Part shown: positions 1-7,025 of the stretch, one piece after another
Position numbering within the stretch: position 1 is the stretch's first letter
How the letters are laid out: each line of letters opens with the position of its first letter
Origin: Dehalococcoidales bacterium
Lineage (GTDB): Bacteria; Chloroflexota; Dehalococcoidia; E44-bin15
Reading direction: 5' to 3'
Assembly: GCA_012974295.1 (NCBI GenBank)
Contig: JAAXQM010000194.1
Span: 1-8,076 of the forward strand
DNA: 8,076 nt
Notes under the pieces: model-generated
What the model was told of the DNA's origin: nothing
Seen by the model: the letters and a program-made list of their open reading frames with translations, nothing else
Databases searched by the model: none
Made by a program: the position numbers and the translations under genes

Positions 1-602
1 ATATAAGCGACTATATCCGCAATCTTGCAAACCTCACCCTCAAGCGTATCCACTGATCCCCATTCCTCACTCAGGATGTCTGCTCCGCTCTTGGAGTGCT
101 TCAGTATGCCATCCCGCACCTCCCAGGTCAGATTAAGTCCCTGCCCATCCCTTTCCAGGAGATCTACAACCCTCAGGCTTTGCTCGTTATGCCGGAACCC
201 CTCGGGGTAAAGATGATCAAGCATATCTTCGCCCACATGACCGAATGGAGTATGACCAAGATCGTGGCCGAGGGAAATGGCCTCTGCGAGATCCTCGTTA
301 AGGTTTAAGGCACGAGCGATAGAGCGGGCGATCTGCGATACCTCCAGAGTATGAGTAAGCCTGGTAACATAGTGATCACCCAGAGGTGCGACAAATACCT
401 GAGTCTTGTGCTTCAGGCGGCGGAATGCCTTACAATGAATAATGCGATCGCGGTCGCGCTGAAACTCGGTCCGCATTGGACACGGCTCCTCATTATGCTG
501 CCTGCCCCTGGACAGACGGCTCTTTGCGGCATAAGGAGATAAGTGCTCCTCCCGTTCCTCAAGTCTCTGGCGAATGTCATAATGAAGAATAGATAATGGC
601 AC
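1..602 (-). CDS. dgt: dGTP triphosphohydrolase (HD domain), 3' end off window
   Basis: The first 200 codons of a deoxyguanosinetriphosphate triphosphohydrolase-like protein, a cytoplasmic enzyme that splits dNTPs into nucleoside and triphosphate. The HD-domain metal ligands are visible: His84 in RLTHTLEV, His113-Asp114 in LGHDLGHTPFGH, and Asp196 in KIADIVAY. The conserved N-terminal blocks PYAAKS, RTEFQRDRDRIIH and FRRLKHKTQVF are also present. I chose GTG at 602 because an in-frame TAA sits directly before it, the next in-frame ATG (residue 43) would cut off conserved sequence, and an AAGG lies 11 bases upstream. The gene starts 25 bases after the stop of the iron-sulfur gene at 628, so it is probably cotranscribed. 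The C-terminal half is beyond position 1. The family call is secure, but substrate preference cannot be read from sequence. Confidence 0.93.
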   Translation of the reverse strand, partial: MPLSILHYDIRQRLEEREEHLSPYAAKSRLSRGRQHNEEPCPMRTEFQRDRDRIIHCKAFRRLKHKTQVFVAPLGDHYVTRLTHTLEVSQIARSIARALNLNEDLAEAISLGHDLGHTPFGHVGEDMLDHLYPEGFRHNEQSLRVVDLLERDGQGLNLTWEVRDGILKHSKSGADILSEEWGSVDTLEGEVCKIADIVAY

Positions 603-627
603 TTAAATGCTTACCTTGCCTGTCTTT

Positions 628-1254
628 CTACGCGGGGGACTGTTGCGTCTTGAGAAAATCATCGAGGGTTAGATCGTCGAAGCATACACCGTCGGTTTCC
701 GAGGGGAGTTTGCCTGTTGGACACAGGCTGAAACACTCTCGACAGCTCGCACATACTGTGGAAGCGATCTCCGGATGGAATACGACCCGCCGCTCGGTGC
801 CTCTCCCCACAAACCCAATAGCATTCGCCTGCTTGATCTCACTGCAGTACCGTACACACAGGCCGCAAAGGATGCAATTGGTCTTATCTGCCTCAAACCT
901 GCGTTTCTCTATCCCGTATTGGCGAGCCAGGTCTTGTATTGCTTTCGCCGGAGAAGAGGCTAGCATTAGCTCTAGGAGCAGTTTGCGAACCTTGATGACT
1001 TTTGGGGATTCTGTTTTTACTATTAAGCCATTCTCTACCGTATAGACACAGGAGGTTACCAGCCTGCTTCTGCCATTGCGGGATAGCTCCACTGTGCAAA
1101 TGCGGCAGGCGCCGTAAGGGGCCAGTTTCTCATGGTAGCAAAGTGTAGGAATATATATCCCGGCATCGCGGGCTGCTTCGAGGATAGTCATACCCTCCTT
1201 CGCTGTGACCTCCCTATCATTTATGGTTAGAGTGACTTTCTGTAATTTTTTCAT
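628..1254 (-). CDS. HoxU / NuoG-N-like iron-sulfur subunit of an NAD(P)H diaphorase module
   Basis: A 208-residue soluble electron-transfer subunit. Residues 1-80 form a plant-type [2Fe-2S] domain with ligands Cys39, Cys50, Cys53 and Cys69 (in LCYHEKLAPYGACRICTVE and onward). Residues 120-182 hold two ferredoxin-type [4Fe-4S] sites: Cys127/130/133/137 and Cys168/171/174/178. This layout matches HoxU, the N-terminus of [FeFe]-hydrogenase HydA and the N-terminus of NuoG. The His-x3-Cys-x2-Cys-x5-Cys cluster block that usually lies between these parts is absent: residues 96-112 read LMLASSPAKAIQDLARQ. The start codon overlaps the stop of the upstream NuoF-like frame as ATGA (1254-1251), which suggests translational coupling. 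An AAAGG lies 7 bases before the ATG. It would pass electrons between the flavoprotein and an unknown catalytic partner. It is too short to be a whole NuoG or HydA. Confidence 0.88.
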   Translation of the reverse strand: MKKLQKVTLTINDREVTAKEGMTILEAARDAGIYIPTLCYHEKLAPYGACRICTVELSRNGRSRLVTSCVYTVENGLIVKTESPKVIKVRKLLLELMLASSPAKAIQDLARQYGIEKRRFEADKTNCILCGLCVRYCSEIKQANAIGFVGRGTERRVVFHPEIASTVCASCRECFSLCPTGKLPSETDGVCFDDLTLDDFLKTQQSPA

Positions 1255-1997
1255 TGCTGCGCCTTTTTTACACGCCTTACTTTAGTTCCTTGAGGAGGCG
1301 CTGCCGGAACAGGCCGGCCGGAAAGTTTCTCCACTGCGGCGAAACGTATTGGGCAGACATCGAGGCATGTCCCGCATTTGGTGCACTTATCCTGGTCAAT
1401 AACATGTACGATGTTCTTACCTCCCATGATCGCCCCCACCGGGCATTCGCGAAGGCAGATCTGGCAGGCCTGGCACTGCTCCGGATTGATATAGTATGAG
1501 ACAAGCGCTTTACAGACACCGGCAGGGCAACGACTCTCCCTGATATGAGCTTCATACTCATCCTTAAAGTACCGGATAGTGCTCAGTACGGGGTTGGGAG
1601 CTGTTGTGCCAAGGGCACAAAGAGATGCGTCCTGGACCACCTCGGATAGCTCCTCCAGCATCACGATGTCGCCTTCCTTGCCCTCACCTTCACAAATCCT
1701 ATTCAATATGGTGAGCATTTGCCTTATCCCTTCACGGCAGGGAATACACTTGCCGCAGGACTCCTCAGTTAGAAAAGTTAAGAAATACCTCGCCACATCC
1801 ACCATACAATCATCTTCATCCATTACAATCATGCCGCCGGAACCCATCATTGAGCCCACTTTCGCAAGCTCATCGAAATCCACCGGGATATCTAAAAGGC
1901 TTTCAGGTATGCACCCTCCCGACGGTCCACCGGTCTGGTGAAAAAATCTTGGTACCCTTGCTCCCCTCTGTGCCAATGCTGGCAAACCAATCAGCAC
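1251..1997 (-). CDS. nuoF: NuoF/HydB-like flavoprotein, C-terminal fragment (frame-disrupted)
   Basis: The downstream piece of the broken NADH-binding flavoprotein gene. True homology begins at Gln21 (base 1937, QTGGPSGGCIPESLLDIP). The 20 residues before it are read out of frame through the upstream piece, so the GTG at 1997 is only the longest open start and has no good ribosome binding site. Residues 78-127 carry the N3-type [4Fe-4S] ligands Cys81, Cys84, Cys87 and Cys127 (ESCGKCIPCREG and DASLCALG). Residues 171-216 add two ferredoxin-type [4Fe-4S] sites, Cys175/178/181/185 and Cys205/208/211/215, as in HydB of bifurcating hydrogenases. Cys157 and Cys162 (CPAGVC) sit just before them. The fragment lacks the FMN and NAD sites, so it is unlikely to work alone. 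It ends in the ATGA overlap with the next gene. It may be a pseudogene part or the product of a sequence or assembly error. Confidence 0.8.
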   Translation of the reverse strand: MLIGLPALAQRGARVPRFFHQTGGPSGGCIPESLLDIPVDFDELAKVGSMMGSGGMIVMDEDDCMVDVARYFLTFLTEESCGKCIPCREGIRQMLTILNRICEGEGKEGDIVMLEELSEVVQDASLCALGTTAPNPVLSTIRYFKDEYEAHIRESRCPAGVCKALVSYYINPEQCQACQICLRECPVGAIMGGKNIVHVIDQDKCTKCGTCLDVCPIRFAAVEKLSGRPVPAAPPQGTKVRRVKKAQQ

Positions 1998-3057
1998 CCC
2001 GGCTTATTATCAGGGGTACATTGGCCCAGGTCTCTACATTATTGAGGTTGCTCGGTTTGTCCCCGATCCCGCTCACCGCGGTGCGGGTATACTTTGGCCG
2101 TGGTTCCCCTACCTTCCCCTCAATGGCGTTCATCAAGGCACTGGATTCTCCAGAAACGAAGGCTCCGGCTCCGCGGTGCACTGTGACATCGAAATTGAAC
2201 CTTGAGCCGAGAATATTCTTACCGAGTAGACCATATTCCCCCGCCTGGTTCAGGGCAATAGAGAGATTCTCTATTGCCAGGGGGTACTCCTGGCGCACAT
2301 ATACATAGCCCTTATGAGAACCAATAGCGTAGGCGCCGATTATGAGGCCTTCCAGTACACTATGGGGATTGCCCTCAAGCAGGCTCCGGTCCATGTAGGC
2401 ACCGGGATCACCTTCATCGGCATTAACAATGACATACTTTGTTTTGCCTGGTGCGTTACGGGTGGTCTCCCATTTCATGCCGGCTGGGAAACCACCACCA
2501 CCCCTTCCCCTCAGATTCGCCCTTTTTACCATTTCCATTACATCATCAGGGCTCATTTCGAAGAGGGCCTTTGTCAGGGCATCATAACCGCCCAGGGCAA
2601 TATAATCGTCGATGTTCTTGGGGTCAATTAACCGGTTGTTTCCAAATACAATCCGCGTCTGATTTTTATAAAACGGTATATCACCCTCATGGACCACCTT
2701 TTCACCATTACTATCCTTGTATAATAGTCGGTCAACCAACCCTTTCCCCATCAGAGTTGTGGATACGATCTCCGAGACATCCTCTGGCTTAACTCCAAGA
2801 TAACAAATCTCCTCCGGAAAGATAACGACTATGGGTCCCCGCTCACAAAAACCATGGCATCCGGTGCGCCTGATATCCACATTATCTTTGAGGCCACTAC
2901 TTTTAATCTCTTCAACAAAGGCCAATGCAGTCTTTTCGCTGGCGTAGGCATGGCAAGCCGTGCCCGAGCAGATGGTAACGCAATGTCTGCTGGAATCTCT
3001 TAAGGAAATTATCTGTTGCCTTTTTTCCTGTAAGTCAGCAGGCGATTTTAATCGCAC
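1903..3057 (-). CDS. nuoF: NuoF/HydB-like NADH-binding flavoprotein, N-terminal fragment (frame-disrupted)
   Basis: The upstream 384-residue piece of an NADH-oxidising flavoprotein. Residues 25-100 are a thioredoxin-like [2Fe-2S] domain (Cys30, Cys35, Cys67, Cys71). Residues 134-370 are the FMN/NADH-binding core, with the glycine-rich GRGGGGFPAG at 184-193 and NADEGDPGAYMDR at 212-224. Homology is normal up to Ser373 (GTKIFS). The last 11 residues (PDRWTVGRVHT) are out of frame and the stop is premature. A family member with this architecture should be about 640 residues, and the two pieces together give about 601, so about 39 residues of the SLBB region are missing at 1938. The start is GTG at 3057, with a strong GGAGGA six bases upstream that overlaps the end of the NuoE gene region, 11 bases after its stop. 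FMN and NADH binding are family knowledge; loss of function is inferred. Confidence 0.85.
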   Translation of the reverse strand: MRLKSPADLQEKRQQIISLRDSSRHCVTICSGTACHAYASEKTALAFVEEIKSSGLKDNVDIRRTGCHGFCERGPIVVIFPEEICYLGVKPEDVSEIVSTTLMGKGLVDRLLYKDSNGEKVVHEGDIPFYKNQTRIVFGNNRLIDPKNIDDYIALGGYDALTKALFEMSPDDVMEMVKRANLRGRGGGGFPAGMKWETTRNAPGKTKYVIVNADEGDPGAYMDRSLLEGNPHSVLEGLIIGAYAIGSHKGYVYVRQEYPLAIENLSIALNQAGEYGLLGKNILGSRFNFDVTVHRGAGAFVSGESSALMNAIEGKVGEPRPKYTRTAVSGIGDKPSNLNNVETWANVPLIISRGADWFASIGTEGSKGTKIFSPDRWTVGRVHT

Positions 3058-3068
3058 AATGACTCCTC

Positions 3069-3527
3069 CTAATCGCAGTTTGCGATTACCTTTTCAATTT
3101 CTTTCGCCGAGGGTTTGCCATAGTATTCACCATCAACCACCATCACCGGTCCCAGGGCGCAACAACCAAGGCAATTTACCGTTTTTAGGGTAAACTTATA
3201 GTCCACACTGGTTTCCCCCGGATTTAATTTTAGAGTATCCGTAACCCTGTCCAGAAGACGGGGAGCGCCACGTACATGGCAGGCTGTACCCAGGCACACT
3301 GATACGGTATGGCGCCCCTGCGGAATCAGGCTGAAAGCCTTATAAAAGGTAGCTATATGGTAAATCTGACTAATCGGGATTCCTAATTTCTGGCTCAGTC
3401 TTGCCAGAACCGGCTTGGGAAGCCATCGGTTCTCCCTCTGTATCTCAAGTAACATCTGTATCAAGGCGCTTTGGTCCCCTTGATACTTAGCTATTATCTG
3501 GTTTACATTGCTCAGGTTCTTAGTCAT
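3069..3527 (-). CDS. nuoE: NuoE/HydC/HoxE-like [2Fe-2S] subunit
   Basis: A complete 152-residue 24-kDa-type subunit of an NADH dehydrogenase or bifurcating hydrogenase/formate dehydrogenase module. Residues 1-70 are the helical N-terminal part with the typical LLEIQRENRWLPKPVL and IYHIATFYKAFSL segments. Residues 72-152 form a thioredoxin-fold [2Fe-2S] domain with ligands Cys78, Cys83, Cys119 and Cys123 (CLGTACHVRGA and CLGCCALGP). The length and motif spacing are normal for the family. It docks on the NuoF-like flavoprotein, whose gene starts 11 bases after this stop, and the two form the minimal diaphorase pair. The ATG at 3527 is preceded by purine-rich GAGAGGGAG. The 85 bases between this gene and ppsA contain no clear terminator and no convincing promoter, so read-through from ppsA is possible. 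Confidence 0.93.
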   Translation of the reverse strand: MTKNLSNVNQIIAKYQGDQSALIQMLLEIQRENRWLPKPVLARLSQKLGIPISQIYHIATFYKAFSLIPQGRHTVSVCLGTACHVRGAPRLLDRVTDTLKLNPGETSVDYKFTLKTVNCLGCCALGPVMVVDGEYYGKPSAKEIEKVIANCD

Positions 3528-3612
3528 CTCCCTCTCATCTATAGCTAGCTTCTATTAATACAGGGATAAGGCTACCTCAAAGCGCAACTGGGTATTCCCT
3601 TAGATAGAGAAG

Positions 3613-5889
3613 CTATTTGACTGCCTTCTTCTCAATACTGGCTATTATATCCCTGGTACTCTCTATTGCATCAGGGCTTGCCGAGACAGAGGTGATTCCC
3701 CATTCCACCAGCTTCTCGGTTAGCTCCGGATAAACCGAAGGTGCTTGCCCGCATATTGAGGCGGTAATCCCTCTCTTAATCGACGTTTTGATCGCTATCT
3801 CCAGTGCTAGCATCACCGCTTCGTTTCGCTCATCGAACGTCTCTCCAAATTTCGGGTTATCGCGATCGACCCCGAGAATGAGCTGAGTCAGGTCATTAGA
3901 GCCGATGGATATACCATCTATGCCTGTATCGATGAATTTATCTATAAGGAAGATATTGGAAGGTACCTCAACCATCATCCAAATCTTGAAATCTTTGGAT
4001 GAGCTAAGCCCTTCGCTCTTCAATACGCCCATTAAATGAGTCATCTCGTCAACCGTTCTTACAAAGGGGATCATCACCCACAGATTCTTATAGTTTTCCC
4101 TCACCCGCTTGATCATCTCTATCTCCATTTTGAAGAGATCGGCTTCCTTTACATAGCGGGAGCACCCTCTGTATCCAAGCATGGGGTTCTCCTCGATGGC
4201 CTCATATTTCTCCCCGCCCGTGAGATTTCTATATTCATTGGTCTTAAAATCGGTAGTGCGGTAAACCACCGGGCGAGGGTGAAAACCCTTGGCAAAGGTA
4301 GTAACACCGTCAGTGAGTATATCTACGAAAGCTTTCCCTCTCCCCTGGTGGATCATATAACGAGGATGTTCACCTATTTGGGCGATTATAAACTCAGCAC
4401 GAAGTAGCCCCACACCATCGACATGTCGACTGGCAACCCTCTCCACCAGCTCCGGATCAGCCAAATTAACATAAACTTTGGTTTTTGTCTTAACTGGTGC
4501 TTTACGGGTAATAGACGGTGTCTTGCGCATCACAGTAGCAAGCTTGCCATCAAAGACCTTCCCCTCGGAGCCATCCACGGTAACAACATTCCCGGTCCGC
4601 ATGACCCGGGTGGCATTCTCCGTCCCCACGACACAAGGGACGCCCAGCTCCCTACTAACAATGGCAGCGTGGCACGTCCTACCACCTCTATCGGTTACAA
4701 TTGCTGCTGCTCGCTTCATTGCAGGTACGAAATCAGGGGTAGTCATCTCGGAAACAAGTACGTCGCCTACCAAAATCTTATCGATCTCGGATGGATGTTG
4801 AATTATCTTGGTCGGTCCGTAGCCAACACCAGGGCTGGCGGGGGAACCAGTCAGTAGGGGCTCCTTTGTCTTGTCCAATATCTGCAGCTGCGTCGCTTTT
4901 TCCCTTATGGTAGTAACGGGACGGGTTTGTACAATGAAAAGTGAATCTCCATCTTTAGCCCATTCGATATCCTGAGGGAAAGAGTACCTATCTTCGAGTT
5001 GTTTACCGATCTTTGCCAGCGCTACGATATCCTTATCGGACAATTTCTGTAGCGCTTGTTTCTCATCAGGGATGGCCACCCTGATGTTTGCCTTCTCTAG
5101 ATCCTTGCCTCCTCTCGAATTGCGCACCAGTTTCCATTCCTGCTGAACGATTTTTTTATCGACGATCTTTAACCCTTCTTTCTCCAGCATGTAGAGATCA
5201 GGGTTCACCTCCCCGGAGACGATAGCCTCACCCAAACCATATATCGCCTCAATAACAACTTTTCCTTTATCGCTGGTTAGCGGATCTATGGTGAACATGA
5301 CACCCGAGACCTTCGACTGCACCATCCGCTGTACCGGTACTGCAATGCCGACAGCGAGGTGATCAAAACCCTGATGGGCTCTATAGAAAATCGCTCTGGG
5401 CTCAAAAAGGGATGCCCAACAACCATGCACAGCGGCAATAACTTCCTCTTCGCCTTTTACATTAAGGAAGGTTCTCTGCTGACCGGCAAATGATGCCTCA
5501 GGTAGATCCTCGGCGGTGGCTGAGGAGCGCACTGCAACCAGACCGCCGCCCATTTCCTTATAGGCTCGTGCGATTTCCTCGCTTATCTCTTCAGGCATAT
5601 ACGCTGTGTTTAACAGAAACTTGATTTCTAATGCAACATCCTGAAGTTTATGACTATCATTAGGATCTAAAGATGAGAGCAGATTTCTAATTTTATCGTC
5701 GAGTTTTGCCGTGGTGAGTTTTGATTGTTCCAGGAAATAAAAGTAACTTTGGGCTGTAACTATAAAACCCGGCGGCACTGGAATGCCGGCCCTGGTCATC
5801 TCTCCCAGGTTTGCCCCCTTTCCGCCGACTTGGGATATGTCGTCTTTACCTACGTCTTCAAACCATACTACTATAGGGTCCTTGTCCAT
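3613..5889 (-). CDS. ppsA: phosphoenolpyruvate synthase (pyruvate, water dikinase)
   Basis: A complete 758-residue PEP synthase, a cytoplasmic enzyme that converts pyruvate, ATP and water to PEP, AMP and phosphate, the entry step of gluconeogenesis from pyruvate. Three domains are visible in order. The ATP-grasp/PPDK N domain is at about 8-330, with QVGGKGANLGEM and VRSSATAEDLPEASFAGQQ. The swivelling phosphohistidine domain is at about 345-450, with GGRTCHAAIVSRELG, catalytic His407 and the neighbouring Thr405 that regulators phosphorylate in other bacteria. The C-terminal PEP/pyruvate-binding TIM barrel is at about 470-755, with GISIGSNDLTQL and catalytic Cys713 in SICGQAPS. The length and the RTCHA and water-dikinase features fit ppsA better than pyruvate phosphate dikinase, which is about 870-900 residues. 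An AAGGAG lies 10 bases before the ATG, and a strong promoter is just upstream. No regulatory kinase gene is nearby. Confidence 0.96.
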   Translation of the reverse strand: MDKDPIVVWFEDVGKDDISQVGGKGANLGEMTRAGIPVPPGFIVTAQSYFYFLEQSKLTTAKLDDKIRNLLSSLDPNDSHKLQDVALEIKFLLNTAYMPEEISEEIARAYKEMGGGLVAVRSSATAEDLPEASFAGQQRTFLNVKGEEEVIAAVHGCWASLFEPRAIFYRAHQGFDHLAVGIAVPVQRMVQSKVSGVMFTIDPLTSDKGKVVIEAIYGLGEAIVSGEVNPDLYMLEKEGLKIVDKKIVQQEWKLVRNSRGGKDLEKANIRVAIPDEKQALQKLSDKDIVALAKIGKQLEDRYSFPQDIEWAKDGDSLFIVQTRPVTTIREKATQLQILDKTKEPLLTGSPASPGVGYGPTKIIQHPSEIDKILVGDVLVSEMTTPDFVPAMKRAAAIVTDRGGRTCHAAIVSRELGVPCVVGTENATRVMRTGNVVTVDGSEGKVFDGKLATVMRKTPSITRKAPVKTKTKVYVNLADPELVERVASRHVDGVGLLRAEFIIAQIGEHPRYMIHQGRGKAFVDILTDGVTTFAKGFHPRPVVYRTTDFKTNEYRNLTGGEKYEAIEENPMLGYRGCSRYVKEADLFKMEIEMIKRVRENYKNLWVMIPFVRTVDEMTHLMGVLKSEGLSSSKDFKIWMMVEVPSNIFLIDKFIDTGIDGISIGSNDLTQLILGVDRDNPKFGETFDERNEAVMLALEIAIKTSIKRGITASICGQAPSVYPELTEKLVEWGITSVSASPDAIESTRDIIASIEKKAVK

Positions 5890-5927
5890 AAATGAGGCTC
5901 TCCTTTTTTTTGGCTTGGCAGGTCGAT

Positions 5928-5956
5928 ATTATATCACATAAAGGCTCTTTTTTGAA
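5928..5956 (-). promoter_or_regulatory. sigma-70-type promoter of ppsA
   Basis: On the minus strand there is a perfect -10 TATAAT (5933-5928) preceded by the extended -10 triplet TGA (5936-5934). A 17-base spacer separates it from a -35 TTCAAA (5956-5951), which matches 4 of 6 consensus bases. Predicted transcription starts near 5921, giving a leader of about 32 bases that contains the ppsA ribosome binding site. It lies in the 113-base gap between ppsA and the small gene. Fit to consensus is strong, but activity is inferred. Confidence 0.7.
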
Positions 5957-6002
5957 CCTCTATACCTGGATACCCGGGCTAACATACCTTTAAACGTAGC
6001 GA

Positions 6003-6209
6003 CTAACTCCAGACCAGCTTGTCGGGCTCGCTAACCAGCTTCCGCTCTTTAGCTAATTGTCGAATCCTGAGCAGGGTCATGTTAACCTCCGGGGTAAGGA
6101 AGGTCCAATCCGGTCCCGAGGGGATCCAGTAGGGAGAATTGATTCGCGCCACCTTCATATCTTTTGCGTTCAAATATATGCCAAATTTTCCTGTGATATT
6201 TATTTCCAT
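6003..6209 (-). CDS. small hypothetical protein, 68 residues
   Basis: I do not recognise this protein. It begins MEINITGKFGIYLNAKDMKVARI, which reads like a beta-strand-rich start, has a Trp/Pro-rich middle (SPYWIPSGPDWTFLTPEV), and ends in a basic helix-like segment (LLRIRQLAKERKL). It has no Cys, no signal peptide and no membrane segment. I prefer ATG at 6209 because AAGGGAG sits about 7 bases before it. A second in-frame ATG at 6230, with GGAG four bases upstream, would add 7 residues (MLERERT). The gene lies 95 bases after plsC in the same direction and ends 113 bases before ppsA, which has its own promoter. It is probably transcribed with plsC. The open frame, two plausible ribosome binding sites and protein-like composition support it as real, but the function is unknown. 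Confidence 0.6.
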   Translation of the reverse strand: MEINITGKFGIYLNAKDMKVARINSPYWIPSGPDWTFLTPEVNMTLLRIRQLAKERKLVSEPDKLVWS

Positions 6210-6262
6210 GGTCCGCTCCCTTTCAAGCATATTGCTCCATTATTATTCCATTGCATTAAGGC

Positions 6263-6342
6263 GCTATCGGGGATGGAATCTGTAAATACCAAAAGATACT
6301 TTTTTCAGCAGCCTTTTCCATCTCCATAGTATCCCCGATAGC
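6263..6342. repeat. 12-bp perfect inverted repeat spanning the plsC stop codon
   Basis: GCTATCGGGGAT at 6263-6274 and its exact reverse complement ATCCCCGATAGC at 6331-6342 flank 56 bases. In the direction of transcription the first arm codes for residues near the C-terminus of PlsC (SYRGY) and the second lies 3' of its stop. There is no T-run after the second arm and the loop is long, so it is not a typical intrinsic terminator. It could be an RNA stem protecting the mRNA end or a small genomic repeat. Confidence 0.55.
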
Positions 6343-6949
6343 TTTCTGGGAGAAGCTCAGCAATCCGCTCCATAATAAAATCGGTAGCCGGACCTAAATG
6401 GGACTTGGTCCGCCTGCCATCGATAGCGGGCAGTTTGAATGGTTCTCCGATGCTTACGGTTATGGTGGGATGGCGAAAGATGATGCTAATCCCATCAATT
6501 TTTTCGGTCCCTGTAATACCTACGGGTAGTATAGTTGCCCCTTTTCGTAGGGCGATCAGCGCGGTCCCTGTCAAGCCCTGCTGCATCTGAGCTGTGGCGC
6601 TCCTCATCGACTCGGGGAACATCCCTAATACCTGCTCCTCATCTAACAGCTGCTCGGTACGGCGGAGGGCTTCCCTATCGAATACGCCGCGTCGTACCGG
6701 AAAAGCCCGCCAGCCACGCGCCAGCGGACCAAGTAACGGATTATGAAATACTTCCTCCTTGGACATGAATACAATCCTTCGGTGAATGCTGGCCGAAAGT
6801 AGAGGAGGGTCAACAATGCTGAGGTGATTGGCTACTACTATTAAAGGTCCCTGTGATGGTATGTTCTTCTTCCCCTCGACCTTCCAGCGGGAAAGAAGCA
6901 AGAACAGAAGCTTCAAGGTAATTGTGCCCCCGTCGTAGAACCAGGGCAT
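6305..6949 (-). CDS. plsC: 1-acyl-sn-glycerol-3-phosphate acyltransferase
   Basis: A complete 214-residue PlsC-family enzyme that adds the second acyl chain to lysophosphatidic acid to make phosphatidic acid at the inner face of the membrane. Acyltransferase motif I is NHLSIVD (His42, Asp47). The next block is FPVRRG near residue 83, motif III is FPES at 111-114, and the fourth is LPVGITG at 141-147. FPES differs from the usual FPEG. The short hydrophobic N-terminus (TITLKLLFLLLS, about 9-20) could associate with the membrane. The length is near the lower end for the family. ATG at 6949 has GGAG 8 bases upstream. A promoter lies about 77 bases upstream, and the small gene follows in the same direction. 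The acyl donor (acyl-ACP or acyl-CoA) cannot be told from sequence. Confidence 0.92.
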   Translation of the reverse strand: MPWFYDGGTITLKLLFLLLSRWKVEGKKNIPSQGPLIVVANHLSIVDPPLLSASIHRRIVFMSKEEVFHNPLLGPLARGWRAFPVRRGVFDREALRRTEQLLDEEQVLGMFPESMRSATAQMQQGLTGTALIALRKGATILPVGITGTEKIDGISIIFRHPTITVSIGEPFKLPAIDGRRTKSHLGPATDFIMERIAELLPESYRGYYGDGKGC

Positions 6950-7025
6950 TAGTTTCGCTCCATAATATCTGAAATCTTAATCATTTGGGCAATGATCGAT
7001 GTATATGGCGTTAGCCTCGTGCGTA

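Noticed and set aside
596..1045. A 149-codon plus-strand open frame
   Set aside because: It lies wholly antisense to the iron-sulfur gene, has no recognisable domain or composition, and is explained by the codon use of the minus-strand gene.
1935..1950. Programmed frameshifting in the NuoF gene at the T-run in ATTTTTTCACC
   Set aside because: A frameshift alone would leave the protein about 39 residues short in the SLBB region, so a slippery site does not explain the gap.
1850..2308. A 152-codon plus-strand open frame opposite the NuoF gene
   Set aside because: It is antisense to strongly conserved flavoprotein coding sequence and shows no protein-like motifs. The same applies to plus-strand frames at 4036-4407 and 4423-4857 opposite ppsA.
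3528..3612. A promoter (TTTGAG or TTGAGG with TATTAAT) and an AGCTAGCT palindrome before the NuoE gene
   Set aside because: No -35/-10 pair has both good matches and 16-18 base spacing, and the palindrome is too short to form a convincing site.
5894..5950. Repeated GGCTCT followed by T-runs, as a terminator after the small gene
   Set aside because: The two copies are direct, not inverted, so they do not form a stem. One is the complement of the ppsA ribosome binding site.
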